Shown: positions 1 through 9,235, counted from the first letter of the stretch. The stretch is DNA of 18,715 bases from Rickettsiales bacterium UBA4311 (GCA_002394665.1 DGUL01000007.1:185794-204508); one strand, 5' to 3'. The notes: generated by a model not told the origin, from the letters alone. Translations and numbers: made by a program.

Positions 1-20
1 GGGGGGGGGGGGGGGGGGGG
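1..20. other. Terminal poly-G run, probable sequencing artefact
   Basis: The window opens with 21 consecutive G, the last of which can also be the first base of the palindrome that follows. Nothing else here is remotely so GC-rich except the extreme right end. Read in the dnaE frame it would give only proline. Dark-cycle poly-G calls from two-colour sequencing are the likely cause, so this is best treated as non-genomic. Confidence 0.8.
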
Positions 21-68
21 GTCGGTAATTCTACGGCTTCCGTTAGGAATGCCTATGGAATTACCGAC
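21..68. repeat. 48-nt imperfect palindrome at contig edge
   Basis: Perfect 11-nt arms GTCGGTAATTC (21-31) and GAATTACCGAC (58-68) enclose a smaller inner stem, GGC-TTCC against GGAA-T-GCC, with a GTTA loop. It lies inside the still-open dnaE frame, in its C-terminal part, next to the poly-G run. It could be a dispersed palindromic element of the REP or Rickettsia-palindromic-element kind, which would explain why the contig stops here. No second copy was found in the window, so its repetitive nature is inferred. Confidence 0.55.
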
Positions 69-3000
69 AGAAGCTGGATGATTAGCAGAAAAATTGTTAG
101 TAAACACACCAGACGGAATGCCAGACGAATAATCGCCACCTTTCTTCTTTTTGTTGGTTCCAAGTTTTACATCTTTTGGTGTTGGAAATTTTACAAAAAA
201 TGCATCCAAATCATAAATGTCTGCAATATTTAATCTTGTGCCGGTTTCCGCCGTTGTTCTTGCATTAACCTCAACGGCGACTTTATGTCCTTCCTCCAAT
301 ATGTTGGTTTTTTCATTTATCAAATCATCGTTAAAAATTGTTGTTTCATACATTCCGCCCAGATCAAGCAAATGCACAAAAGCAAACTTCTTTTTGTTCC
401 TAAACCGCATTGTGATTTTCGTAATCACACCATACATCAAAATTCGCTTTTCCTCCTTAAATGTAGTATCCAAAACATCTTGTGCTGTCTCAAACTTATA
501 CTCCTCCACCTTGTCTTTATAAACATAAAGCGGGTGAAAACGCATATAAAACCCAAAAATTTCAAATTCCAGTGCAGACAATTCGTTTCCATTGTACTCC
601 GCATATTGCTTTAACGGCGGTATCAACGGCAAATTGTCATTTTCGCCAAACATATTCATAACTGCTGTATTCTTTTGTTCCTCTGTTCGCCTTGTGAATT
701 CCAAAGCCGTATCAACCACCACTTGCTCGTTTTCCATTATTGTTCTTATATTTACACCCAAACAAGTCCAAGCACCGGATTTTGCTAAACTTTCAATAAC
801 TTTTTTATTCAATAAATGTCCGCAATTATTGAAAAAATCTTGCAAATAGCTGAACTTTTTTCCTTTTAATCCATCCCTTATTTTACAAATCTCGCCTGCC
901 AATTCCACACCCATTCCTTTGACAGCACCGAGTGCATAAACAATTTTACCATCTCTACAACTAAATTCTGCTGTTGAAACATTCACGCTCGGCGGGATTA
1001 TTTCAATTCCCATATTTTTCGCCTCACTCGCAAAACCGCTCAATTTATCCGTCTTGTTTATATCCAAGTTCATCAGCGAAACCATAAACTCAACTGGATA
1101 ATGTGCTTTTAAATATGCCGTTTGATAAGAAATAATTGTATAACTTACGGCGTGGGCTTTATTAAATCCGTAGCCAGCAAATTTTTCAATTACATCAAAC
1201 AACTTTTTCGCTTCCTCTCTACTTACAAGACCAACTTTTTCCGCTCTATCAACAAAAACAGCCGATTGCTTTTCCATTTCCTCCTTTATCTTTTTACCCA
1301 TTGCACGGCGTAGTAAATCTGCCTCACCGAGCGAATAACCTGCGATTTTACGGGCAACTTCCATAACTTGCTCTTGATAAATTATAATTCCATATGTCTC
1401 CTCCAAAATTGGTTTCAAAATTGGATGATAGTAATCTATTTTTTCTTGTCCCATTTTTCTGCGAATAAACGAAGGCATATTTTCCATTGGACCGGGTCTA
1501 TTTAACGAAGTAATCGCAGCGATATCTAATATCTTATTTGTTTTAATTGCTTTCAATGCATTTCTTGGCAATGGAGTTTCAAGTTGAAACACACCTTTCA
1601 AATGTCCTGTTTGTAAAAGTTTAAATGTTTTTTCGTCATCCGTTGGAATTCTTAAAATATCAATATCCACACCAGTATTTTGCTTTATCATCTCGCAGGC
1701 TTTTGCAAGCACCGTTAGAGTTTGAAGCCCAAGAAAATCAAACTTTACCAGTCCAATTTTCTCGCAATCTTTCATATCATATCCAAAAACCGCAAGCCTG
1801 TTTTCCGGTTTTGAGTTAAACCAATCATTCCCTAAAAGCCCCGTCCCAGCGATGCCGGTTATACCTTTTTTCGCCTCTTGTTTGTGATGTGATTTTTTCA
1901 CCACATTTCCGTCTTTATCAAGCGTTTCTCCTATAAAATTGCTATTATTAGCCTTATTTTCTTGCCCTTGCCCTTCGCCACTTTCTGCGTTTCCGCCTTC
2001 ATTATCATCAACATTGTCATCCTCTTCGCTACATACTGGGCCAATTTCAATCAATGGTTTATCCCCAATGACAACACCCGCAGCGTGCATTGATGTATTG
2101 CGGTTCAAATCCTCTAAATCCATTGCAATATCAAGCATTTGCTTCATTTTCGGGTTTGCATCGCGTTCTTCTTTTAATCTCGGCACCATTTCCAATGCCT
2201 TTTCAATAGTGACCGGTTCAAGCGGATTAAATGGTATAAGTTTTACAATTTCGTTCGTGTCATTAAAAGACATCTGCATCACACGACCAACGTCTTTAAT
2301 AACCATTTTTGCCTTCATTTTACCATAAGTTATAATTCTTGACACGCTGTCTTTTCCATATTTGTTTATTACATAATCTATCGTTCTCCATCTGTTCTCT
2401 TGGCAAAAATCTATATCAAAATCAGGCATTGAAACACGTTCTGGATTTAAAAATCTTTCAAAGAAAAGTCCATATTCAAGCGGATCAACCTCGGTAATTT
2501 TCAAACACCAAGCCACAAGCGAACCGGCACCGGAACCACGCCCTGCACCAACGGCAACTCCGTTTTGTTTTGACCACTGCACGAAATCCGCGACAATCAA
2601 GAAATAGCCGGGAAATCCCATTTTTTCAATAACTCCAATCTCATATTTCAATCTTTCCCAATACTGCTCCTTCGTATGTATGGCTTTACTCCAATCAATC
2701 TGCAAAAATCTCTCCTCCATCCCCTCGTGTGCAAGTTTTTCCATCATTCTCGCCTCTTCCTCTTCGCTATTGCAATAGTGCGGAAGCGTTGGCTTCCTTT
2801 TATGAACTAAAAAATTACACCTCTTTACAATATTTTCCGTATTCTCAATCGCTTCTGGAATATCGCTAAACAACTCCACCATTTCCTCCGCCGATTTCAA
2901 GTAATATTCCTCGTTCAACCTTTTTCTATTTGGTGTAGTTAAATACTCTTTATCTCTAATGCACGCCAATGCATCAAAAGCCCTGAAATGTTCGCGTTTA

Positions 3001-3704
3001 TAAAAACATACATCATTTGTTGCCACAAGCGGAACATTTTTGGCATATGCATAATCAATCAAGAAATCCTCAAATTCCTTCTCTTTCGTTCGCCCGTGCC
3101 TTGTTAGTTCAATATAAAAATTATCCTTAAAAATCTCCAAAAGTTTATCCAAAGTATCCGTTGCCGTGCCTTTGCCAAAATTCAAAAACTCATAGCCAAC
3201 GACACCGCGAAAGCCACCGCTTAAACAAATCAAATCGCTTGCAAACGGCTCAATATCTTCAATTTTAACCCACTTTTGTTGAAAATCATTTTCATTATGC
3301 TCGAAATGTCCGCACCGCAAGATTTTAAGCAAGTTCAAATACCCTCGCTCGTTTTTCGCAATCAGCCCCAACTGCGGGTAGAGATTGTTGAAATCATACG
3401 TGCTTTTGCCGATAAAAACGTTCAACCCAATTAGCGGTTTTACTTTCAAATCTTGCAAATGCATAGACCACCGCAACCCCGCCGACAACGACATATCGTC
3501 CATCAAGCACATTGCTTTTGCCCCACTCTCCTTTACAAAATTCTCCAAGTCGGCAAGTTTTACTGCACTTGTCAAAAGCGAATATTCCGAGCGTGTGCGT
3601 AGGTGGTAGAAGGGCATTTTATCAATCAATTTTAACTTGTTTTCTTCCTTGTTTAGTATATCGCAAACTTTTTTCTCAATTTCTTTTTTAGATTTTGGTT
3701 GCAT
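21..3704 (-). CDS. dnaE: DNA polymerase III alpha subunit (3' end beyond window)
   Basis: Catalytic subunit of the replicative polymerase. From the ATG at 3704 the frame is open for about 1228 codons without a stop and runs off the left edge. A second ATG at 3617 starts the conserved N-terminus (MPFYHLRTRSEYSLL) and may be the true start; neither has a clear Shine-Dalgarno. Visible parts in order: PHP domain; polymerase core with GRGSGAGS (about residue 387) and the catalytic aspartates in MPDFDIDF (about 425-432); the third-aspartate motif LVKFDFLGL; the fingers motif YQEQVM with GYSLGEADLLRRAMGKK; helix-hairpin-helix; and an OB-fold. PHP metal ligands are degraded (first motif HxR, second motif DD for the usual DH), so PHP proofreading is probably absent. 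An 81-residue insertion precedes the third-aspartate motif. It follows pssA by 31 nt and is probably co-transcribed with it. Confidence 0.95.
1788..2030 (-). other. In-frame insertion of about 81 residues inside DnaE
   Basis: Ordinary DnaE proteins have about a dozen residues between the PLYC-like segment and the QFD/FDMKD segment that leads to the third catalytic aspartate. Here about 81 residues lie between GPVC and FGYDMKD. The insert starts acidic and Gly/Gln-rich (SEEDDNVDDNEGG, GEGQGQEN), then has a basic KKSHHKQEAKK stretch and a Gly-rich end. It keeps the reading frame exactly. It is far too short for an intein and shows no splicing motifs. Confidence 0.75.
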
Positions 3705-3735
3705 CACCACAAATAGAACGAAGAAAAAATAAATA

Positions 3736-4506
3736 TCAAACTGCACCCTTTGATAAAATCTTCTTCTTTGTAAGGTTATAAGTCAGCATTGAAAAAGGAA
3801 TTGTCCAGATGTAAAGCAAAATGCCAAAGAAAATTGCTTTTAGTGGAAACAAAAGGAACAATACGACCGAAACGGCGACAATGATTGAGAAAATAATGCT
3901 TGTTTTTTTGCCAAAGCCAAAATGCAACGATTTATGCCCAAAAATTGGGATTGGAATAACTAAAAACAACGCGACAACAAAAGCATAAATTAAAGCACAA
4001 TTTCCACAAGAAAATCCACCATAACTCAAAATACTTGCCACGACCGGCAACATCAAAACCAACGCACCAACAGGAGCCGCAAGACCAAAAAAGAAGTTTT
4101 TTCTCAAATTTTCCAGTTTTGGATTTTTTGAAGGAGCCAAAGCCAACATATTGAACCTTGCCAAACGAAGAGCCATACAAACAGGGAAAGCTGTTAATAT
4201 CGCAAAGGCATTTAAATCATTTTGCCAATTATACGAGTGGAAGAACACAAAAATCGGAGCAATTCCAAAGCTCAAAAAATCGCAAAGACTATCAAGCTCC
4301 ACACCGAAACTTCCGCTAACACCAAGAAACCTTGCTACTCTCCCGTCAATAGCATCAAAAAGCCCTGCCACAACAATCAAGCAAATTGCGAATTCAACAT
4401 TTCCTATAAAAATGGTCGTAAAAATAGACCAAAGCCCACATAATAAACTACAAAGAGTTATTAAAGTAGGCAAAAAGAATAAGTTTTTTCTAACTATATT
4501 CAACAT
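3736..4506 (-). CDS. pssA: CDP-diacylglycerol--serine O-phosphatidyltransferase (PssA)
   Basis: Makes phosphatidylserine from CDP-diacylglycerol and serine, the committed step to phosphatidylethanolamine, in the inner membrane. The CDP-alcohol phosphatidyltransferase signature is complete: D51, D54-G55, A58-R59, G68, D72 and D76 with canonical spacing, in a protein with many hydrophobic segments. The 256-aa length fits the integral-membrane subtype. I chose the ATG at 4506 because the product then starts just before the conserved RKNLFFLPTLITL segment. An in-frame TTG at 4542 would add 12 residues and has no ribosome-binding site. dnaE begins 31 nt downstream on the same strand, suggesting an operon. 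No psd (decarboxylase) gene is in the window. Confidence 0.92.
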   Translation of the reverse strand: MLNIVRKNLFFLPTLITLCSLLCGLWSIFTTIFIGNVEFAICLIVVAGLFDAIDGRVARFLGVSGSFGVELDSLCDFLSFGIAPIFVFFHSYNWQNDLNAFAILTAFPVCMALRLARFNMLALAPSKNPKLENLRKNFFFGLAAPVGALVLMLPVVASILSYGGFSCGNCALIYAFVVALFLVIPIPIFGHKSLHFGFGKKTSIIFSIIVAVSVVLFLLFPLKAIFFGILLYIWTIPFSMLTYNLTKKKILSKGAV

Positions 4507-4649
4507 CTTCGGCAAGATGCAAACTCTTTTCCAAAAATGCAAGTAAATTTAAAAGAAATCTTACAAATCAATAAATTGCAAACCATTAAATTAACCATTA
4601 TTGTTTATTTTTCTTGAAAATTACTTTTTTAGTTCTGCAATTCCGGTGT

Positions 4650-4738
4650 GCCTGTGTGGTGGAATTGGTAGACACAAGGGACTTAAAATCCCTCGCGGGT
4701 TAAACTGCATGCCGGTTCAAGTCCGGCCATAGGCACCA
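4650..4738 (+). tRNA. tRNA-Leu(TAA)
   Basis: An 89-nt class II tRNA. The acceptor stem GCCTGTG (4650-4656) pairs with CATAGGC (4728-4734) with one G-U pair, followed by A and an encoded CCA (4736-4738). The D-arm has the typical leucine wording (TGGTGGAATTGGTAGACAC), the anticodon arm AGGGA/TCCCT holds anticodon TAA at 4684-4686, there is a long variable arm, and the T-arm is GCCGG-TTCAAGT-CCGGC. It stands alone between minus-strand genes. No convincing promoter was seen upstream. Confidence 0.97.
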
Positions 4739-4753
4739 TTTTTGATGCTTCTC

Positions 4754-4776
4754 TTTTCAAAATTGTCTTTTGAAAA
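4754..4776 (+). terminator. Possible terminator behind tRNA-Leu
   Basis: A perfect 9-bp inverted repeat, TTTTCAAAA (4754-4762) and TTTTGAAAA (4768-4776), with a 5-nt loop begins 16 nt after the tRNA. A loose T-rich stretch follows. The stem is almost entirely A-T, so as a Rho-independent terminator it would be weak. It could instead be a processing signal. Confidence 0.4.
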
Positions 4777-4831
4777 TGTCTGTTTTATTTATAGATTTCT
4801 TATCTTTTTTTAATTTTGAACTCCATCGTGT

Positions 4832-5344
4832 TTACTGCATTGGAACGTTTACTTCATTTGCCATTTGAAGATTGTTGTCATTCAAATTTATTAGATGATC
4901 ATTTTTTTTGTTATCGCCAATATTATTGATTGCATTGTGTGAGTTTTTACTAAGGTTTTCTTTTTGATCTTCCGATGAATTTGGCAAAATGTCTTGATTG
5001 TCTTTGTTGTGCTCGTTATTTTCTTTATCATTATGCTCTTGGCTTATCGCGGTTGTTTGTCTGCCATTAACTTTTTTACCTGAATAAGCGGTTGTATTTT
5101 TAATCTTTTTTTTTGTAAAAAGAAAAATTCCAGCAACCAGCAAAACAACAATTGGAATCGCCGTCAAAGATAAACTTATAATTGCAGACACGCCAAGTGC
5201 AAAACTACTATTGCGACGAAACAAAATAGCCAAACAACCTCTTGTACAATATTTAAATAACCTAAAAAACACTAAAAACTCAGTAAAGATTGTAGCTAAA
5301 ACTAAATAAAACTCAAAAAACTCACAACGAATACTGATTAACAA
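4832..5344 (-). CDS. Small membrane protein with Asn/Lys-rich polar tail, unknown function
   Basis: I do not recognise this protein (up to 170 aa). The N-terminal 80 residues hold two hydrophobic stretches, about residues 10-35 and 48-75; the second ends in the basic cluster TKKKIK. The remaining ~90 residues are polar and rich in N, D, K, E and H, probably disordered, and end in NEVNVPMQ. No ATG is available near the start. The TTG at 5344 lies 6 nt behind the stop of the hydrolase gene, which would suit translational coupling, but GTG or TTG codons further in (for example at the second hydrophobic stretch) are possible, leaving a one-TM protein. The same-strand position suggests an operon with the hydrolase. 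Expression is not proven by sequence alone. Confidence 0.55.
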   Translation of the reverse strand: MLISIRCEFFEFYLVLATIFTEFLVFFRLFKYCTRGCLAILFRRNSSFALGVSAIISLSLTAIPIVVLLVAGIFLFTKKKIKNTTAYSGKKVNGRQTTAISQEHNDKENNEHNKDNQDILPNSSEDQKENLSKNSHNAINNIGDNKKNDHLINLNDNNLQMANEVNVPMQ

Positions 5345-5350
5345 TTTATT

Positions 5351-6067
5351 TTACATTAAAGTATCTTTCTTTTTTCTCTTTCTACGTTTTTTCCTTACTG
5401 GCTTTTCTATTCTCAAAGCTAAAAACAAATTCACATATTCAACGATAACTTGTCTAAGCCTGTCAATTTTTCCTTTGTATAAGTGTCCGGCATCTTCTAT
5501 AAGTTCTAATTTAACCGGAAAATTATTAAAATTTGTGATTTTTTTCACACACTCATCAACAAGTTCAACTTGTGTAAATTCGTCTTTCGCACCAGTGATT
5601 ACAAGCCCTGAACACAAAGTGGGATACATAATTGAAAAATCTTGTTTCTTGAACATTGGAGAAACAAAAATAAAACCCTCAACTTCCGGTCTTCTCATTA
5701 CGACATTTGACCCAACCCAGCATCCAAAAGAATATCCTACAACCCAAAAATGTGTCGCACCACGACAAAGATTTTCAAACCAATCTAATGCAACATTCGC
5801 ATCTTGCAAAGCATCGGCGACACAACGAAAAACACTTGCACTATTTCCAACGCCACGATAGTTAAAAGTTAATGTGGCAAAACCGCACTCAACGAAAGAA
5901 TTCTCGATTGCCAAAATCACATCGTTATCAATGCTACCTCCGTAAGTAGGATCTGGCGGCAAAATCAAAACAGCCGGATATGCCGATGTAGAAGGAATAT
6001 GATAACGCCCTTCCAAGTTGCCTTCATAACCTGCAAAATAAACCTTGGAAAACAATCCCTCCTTCAA
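5351..6067 (-). CDS. Alpha/beta hydrolase, COG2945-like
   Basis: A predicted serine hydrolase of about 238 aa. The nucleophile elbow is GYSFG (Ser113); the likely acid is Asp162 in GAKDEF, and the likely base is His195 in DAGHLYKG. The segments LEGRYH, DPTYGGSIDN, FNYRGVGNS and MRRPEVEGFIFVSP match my memory of the COG2945 family, common in alphaproteobacteria, whose substrate is unknown. The usual HPHP before the GG motif is PPDP here. The C-terminus is a basic tail (KKRRKRKKK). The start is uncertain: TTG at 6067 has no ribosome-binding site, while TTG at 6055 gives the family-typical N-terminus but sits only 2 nt behind a strong AAGGAGG (6064-6058). The small membrane protein follows directly. 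Confidence 0.85.
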   Translation of the reverse strand: MKEGLFSKVYFAGYEGNLEGRYHIPSTSAYPAVLILPPDPTYGGSIDNDVILAIENSFVECGFATLTFNYRGVGNSASVFRCVADALQDANVALDWFENLCRGATHFWVVGYSFGCWVGSNVVMRRPEVEGFIFVSPMFKKQDFSIMYPTLCSGLVITGAKDEFTQVELVDECVKKITNFNNFPVKLELIEDAGHLYKGKIDRLRQVIVEYVNLFLALRIEKPVRKKRRKRKKKDTLM

Positions 6068-6103
6068 ATTAAAACGTTTTCACAACTTTAAGATAAAAAA
6101 AAA

Positions 6104-6134
6104 TTGTCAAGTAATTTTAGAATGTCAACATAAT
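6104..6134 (+). promoter_or_regulatory. Weak candidate promoter for the MORN-like gene
   Basis: The 79-nt gap between divergent genes has TTGTCA at 6104-6109 and CATAAT at 6129-6134, spaced 19 nt, with the ATG at 6147 and no Shine-Dalgarno, so the leader would be very short. The same spot read on the minus strand is a consensus -35, TTGACA (6110-6105), but no good -10 follows for the hydrolase gene. This is a suggestion only. Confidence 0.22.
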
Positions 6135-6146
6135 ATGGTATAAATT

Positions 6147-7478
6147 ATGAAAAACCAAAACAAAGAAAATGATTTTGAAATATTAAAAAAAATACCGTAC
6201 CGAACATTCGTATCAACACTGCAGAAATATTGGCAACAAAAAGAATATTTCAACGATAGCGATGGAAGAATTTTATATCCTGAACCACTTATACTTGATG
6301 TAAAAGAACAAACGGAACCTAAGTATACACCTGCATATCAGGTAATGCTGTCGCATTTTGAGAAGATCGGCTCTAGATTAATGGAGGGAGAATTGCAAGT
6401 GCAAACACGCACAGGAGAAAAAATTTTTGCTTACAAAGGTAATTTTTCAGATAATGAATTCCATAAAAAAGGCACCCTTGTTAAATACAACAAAGAAGGA
6501 AAAATAACAACAATCGTATCTGGACAATTTTATAAAGGAAAATTAGATGGCGAATGCTACGCTTCATCACCAATATCTAAGGAGGCTTTCGTATACAAAT
6601 GTGCAAAAGGTAAAGCACTAAACAAAACAGGAATACCTTTTAGTATAAAAGAACATAGTTCACAAAAATATGATACCAAGCTACCTATATCCTTTATTGA
6701 GAAAGAAATAAAAAAAGCAGAAGGTAAAAGAAAATTGGATATTCTAGAAAAAACGCCAAAACAATTCTTCATTAAAGCTATACAAAAATATTTAAAAGAG
6801 AACAACAAAGGAGCACAATACGAATTTGTAAAAATTAAGTTAGAAAACCCTGAGTGCGAGGTTAAATTTTCAGGTTTCATAGATGAGTATTTTCGTTTAA
6901 AGAAGGGCAATCTAGAAGTTTATGACTGTTATAATGAACACAATTTTTTTAGCTACAGTGGCGGATTCAAAGACGGAAATTTTAATAATAAAGGTACACT
7001 TTTTACAAACTATAGTGGATTAAAGCGAAAACAAGTTATATTTGGAAAGTTTGTGGACGGCAAACTTGACGGAAAAGTGGAAGTAATAATTGACTACGAT
7101 AATCCTGCGAAACGAACATCGCTGGCTGTGCTTTATGAAGCTGGCGAACCCTTTATGGCAAGAAAAATTCCAAACTCGTATCTCGATGAAGGCCGCTTTA
7201 AACAAGAAAAAGAAGACTATGTGGTTCTGAACCAGGAAGTTGCTGGAACGCAAAAGCTCAAGTTTATCAAGGTACCCAAACCATCAAATAAAGAGTTTGA
7301 TCCTTTTACATATGATAAATATCAAAGTGAATATGACAAAAAGCTAATAGATGCAAAACACAGAAAATATCCAGAAGACAAACGATACAAGTTCTGTCTA
7401 AAAAAACCTTGTAAAAACAATGTATACGAGAAATACTCAAAATACATCAAACAATACAAGAATAAACAACAAATATAG
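6147..7478 (+). CDS. Duplicated MORN-like repeat protein, function unknown
   Basis: A 443-aa soluble, Lys-rich protein with no signal peptide or membrane segment. It is built from two diverged copies of a ~160-residue unit. Copy 1 has the helix PYRTFVSTLQKYWQQ (about 17-31), then YKGNF..KKGTLVKY and SGQFYKGKLDGE (96-136). Copy 2 has TPKQFFIKAIQKYLKE (203-218), then YSGGFKDGNFNNKGTLF and FGKFVDGKLDGK (270-310). The Y-x-G-x-F...GxxxGxG pattern is that of MORN repeats, which are usually membrane- or scaffold-associated and frequent in eukaryotes and host-associated bacteria. A ~100-aa Lys/Tyr-rich tail follows. It is transcribed away from the hydrolase and converges on groEL. The real-gene call is strong; the MORN call is moderate and by eye only. 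Confidence 0.8.
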   Translation: MKNQNKENDFEILKKIPYRTFVSTLQKYWQQKEYFNDSDGRILYPEPLILDVKEQTEPKYTPAYQVMLSHFEKIGSRLMEGELQVQTRTGEKIFAYKGNFSDNEFHKKGTLVKYNKEGKITTIVSGQFYKGKLDGECYASSPISKEAFVYKCAKGKALNKTGIPFSIKEHSSQKYDTKLPISFIEKEIKKAEGKRKLDILEKTPKQFFIKAIQKYLKENNKGAQYEFVKIKLENPECEVKFSGFIDEYFRLKKGNLEVYDCYNEHNFFSYSGGFKDGNFNNKGTLFTNYSGLKRKQVIFGKFVDGKLDGKVEVIIDYDNPAKRTSLAVLYEAGEPFMARKIPNSYLDEGRFKQEKEDYVVLNQEVAGTQKLKFIKVPKPSNKEFDPFTYDKYQSEYDKKLIDAKHRKYPEDKRYKFCLKKPCKNNVYEKYSKYIKQYKNKQQI

Positions 7479-7535
7479 AAAAAAAGCTTATAAAAAAACA
7501 AAGGCAACACAAAAAAAGAAATCACGGAAGCGGAA

Positions 7536-9209
7536 CTAATAATCCATTCCGCCCATTCCGCCCATTGGCATACTGCCCATTCCGCCAGCAGAAGAACCGC
7601 ATCCGCAAGCATCTTTCTTTGGTTCGTCAAAAATCGTTGCCTCTGTCGTAATGATTAAACCAGCAACAGAACTTGCATTTTGGATTGCCATACGCGTGAC
7701 TTTCACTGGATCAATAATACCTTTTTCAATCATATCACAATACCCTTTCGAGCCGTCGTCGTTATACGTTCTTGCATTATAGCCCCAGTTTACGTTATCA
7801 TTATTTATAATTTTATTTATTATCTCTGTGGAATCAAAACCAGCATTTTCTAAGATCTTCGTTATTGGAGCACGTAAGGCTTTTTGGATGATGTTATACC
7901 CATATCTATAACTATCGTCGTGTGCTTTTGAACGCAAAGCTTCCGATGCCCTCAACAAAGCAACACCACCGCCAGGTATAACACCTTCTTCCAATGCAGC
8001 ACGAGTAGCGTTAACAGCATCGTCAACTCTATCTTTTCTTTCTTTTACTTCAATTTCTGTTTTGCCACCAACTTTAATCACAGCAACGCCGCCGGAAAGT
8101 TTCGCTAATCTTTCTTGTAGTTTTTCCTTATCATAATCACTTGTTGAAGCTTCAATTTGTTTTTTAATTTGATTGCAACGAGCTTCAATATCCACCTTAT
8201 CTCCCTCGCCGTCAACAATAGTGCAATTATCTTTGTCCACGATTACTCTTTTTGCAGAACCAAGATATTCAGGTTTTATATCCTCCAATTTCATTCCAAG
8301 TTCTTCGCTTATAACCTGACCTTTTGTCAAAATTGCTATATCTTCAAGCATTGCTTTTCTGCGATCGCCAAAGCCAGGTGCTTTAACTGCGCAGGTTTTC
8401 AATCCACCACGAAGTTTATTTACAACCAACGTTGCAAGTGCTTCGCCTTCTACGTCTTCCGCGATTATCAACAATGGTCGTCCGCTTTTCATTACAGCTT
8501 CTAAGAGAGGAACCATTGGTTGCAAAGATGTAAGTTTTTTCTCAAAAATCAAAATAAATGGATTTTCAAGTTCTGCAATCATTTTGTCAGCATTTGTCAC
8601 GAAATACGGACTTAAATAACCTCTATCAAAACTCATACCTTCAACAACATCAAGGGTTGTTTCAAGAGATTTACCCTCTTCAACGGTCACTGTCCCGTTA
8701 TTTCCAACTTTTTCTATTGCATCTGCAATTTTGTTTCCAATATCTTCGTCTCCGTTTGCAGAAATAGTCGCAACTTGTGCTATTTTCGGTTTTGTAATTG
8801 GAGTTGTATTATTTTTCAAAAACTCAACAACATCCTCTGTTGCTTTGTCAAGGCCTCTTTTAATTTCCATTGGGTTCAACCCTGCTTCAACAAGTTTTAA
8901 TCCCTCTTTTGCGATAGCACGAGCCAAAACGGTCGCCGTCGTTGTTCCGTCCCCTGCCCTGTCGTTTGTTTTTGAAGCAACTTCTTTAATCATTGAGACG
9001 CCCAAGTTCATTGCTTTGTCGCTCAACTCAATTTCTTTTGCAACGGAAACGCCATCTTTTGTTATTCTTGGTGAGCCATAACTTTTATCCAAAACAACAT
9101 TTCTCCCTTTTGGCCCCAATGTAGCACTTACTGCATCAGCCAAAATATCAATACCTTGAAGCAATTTCTTTCTTGCTTCGCTTGAATGTAAAACTACTTT
9201 TGCCGTCAT
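7536..9209 (-). CDS. groEL: Chaperonin GroEL (Hsp60)
   Basis: An ATP-driven folding chamber subunit of 557 aa (E. coli has 548), complete. Diagnostic parts: LGPKGRNVVLDKSYGSP, the ATP motif AGDGTTTATVL with catalytic Asp87, the apical FDRGYLSPYFVTN, the EDVEGEALATLVVNKLRGG segment, VKAPGFGDRRKAMLEDIA, and the equatorial GGGVALLRA. The tail keeps the GGM repeats (GGMGSMPMGGMGGMDY) but has an unusual Cys pair, ACGCGSS, before them, and there is a small insertion near YNDDGSKGYCDM. The ATG at 9209 is clear. groES normally sits directly upstream, but here the upstream gene is divergent and unrelated, so groES must be elsewhere. A sigma32-like promoter lies just upstream; no CIRCE element was seen. 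Confidence 0.98.
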   Translation of the reverse strand: MTAKVVLHSSEARKKLLQGIDILADAVSATLGPKGRNVVLDKSYGSPRITKDGVSVAKEIELSDKAMNLGVSMIKEVASKTNDRAGDGTTTATVLARAIAKEGLKLVEAGLNPMEIKRGLDKATEDVVEFLKNNTTPITKPKIAQVATISANGDEDIGNKIADAIEKVGNNGTVTVEEGKSLETTLDVVEGMSFDRGYLSPYFVTNADKMIAELENPFILIFEKKLTSLQPMVPLLEAVMKSGRPLLIIAEDVEGEALATLVVNKLRGGLKTCAVKAPGFGDRRKAMLEDIAILTKGQVISEELGMKLEDIKPEYLGSAKRVIVDKDNCTIVDGEGDKVDIEARCNQIKKQIEASTSDYDKEKLQERLAKLSGGVAVIKVGGKTEIEVKERKDRVDDAVNATRAALEEGVIPGGGVALLRASEALRSKAHDDSYRYGYNIIQKALRAPITKILENAGFDSTEIINKIINNDNVNWGYNARTYNDDGSKGYCDMIEKGIIDPVKVTRMAIQNASSVAGLIITTEATIFDEPKKDACGCGSSAGGMGSMPMGGMGGMDY

Positions 9210-9235
9210 AGAAATCTTATAACTTACACAACAGC

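Noticed and set aside
1788..2030. Intein in DnaE
   Set aside because: DnaE genes can host inteins, but 81 residues is too short and no splicing-block Cys/Ser start or HN-C end is present.
1939..2328. Plus-strand frame opposite dnaE with Ser-rich sequence
   Set aside because: The minus strand carries unmistakable polymerase motifs through this whole region; the plus frame is a shadow.
4650..4832. Integration (attachment) site at tRNA-Leu
   Set aside because: No repeat of the tRNA 3' end and no integrase were found in the window.
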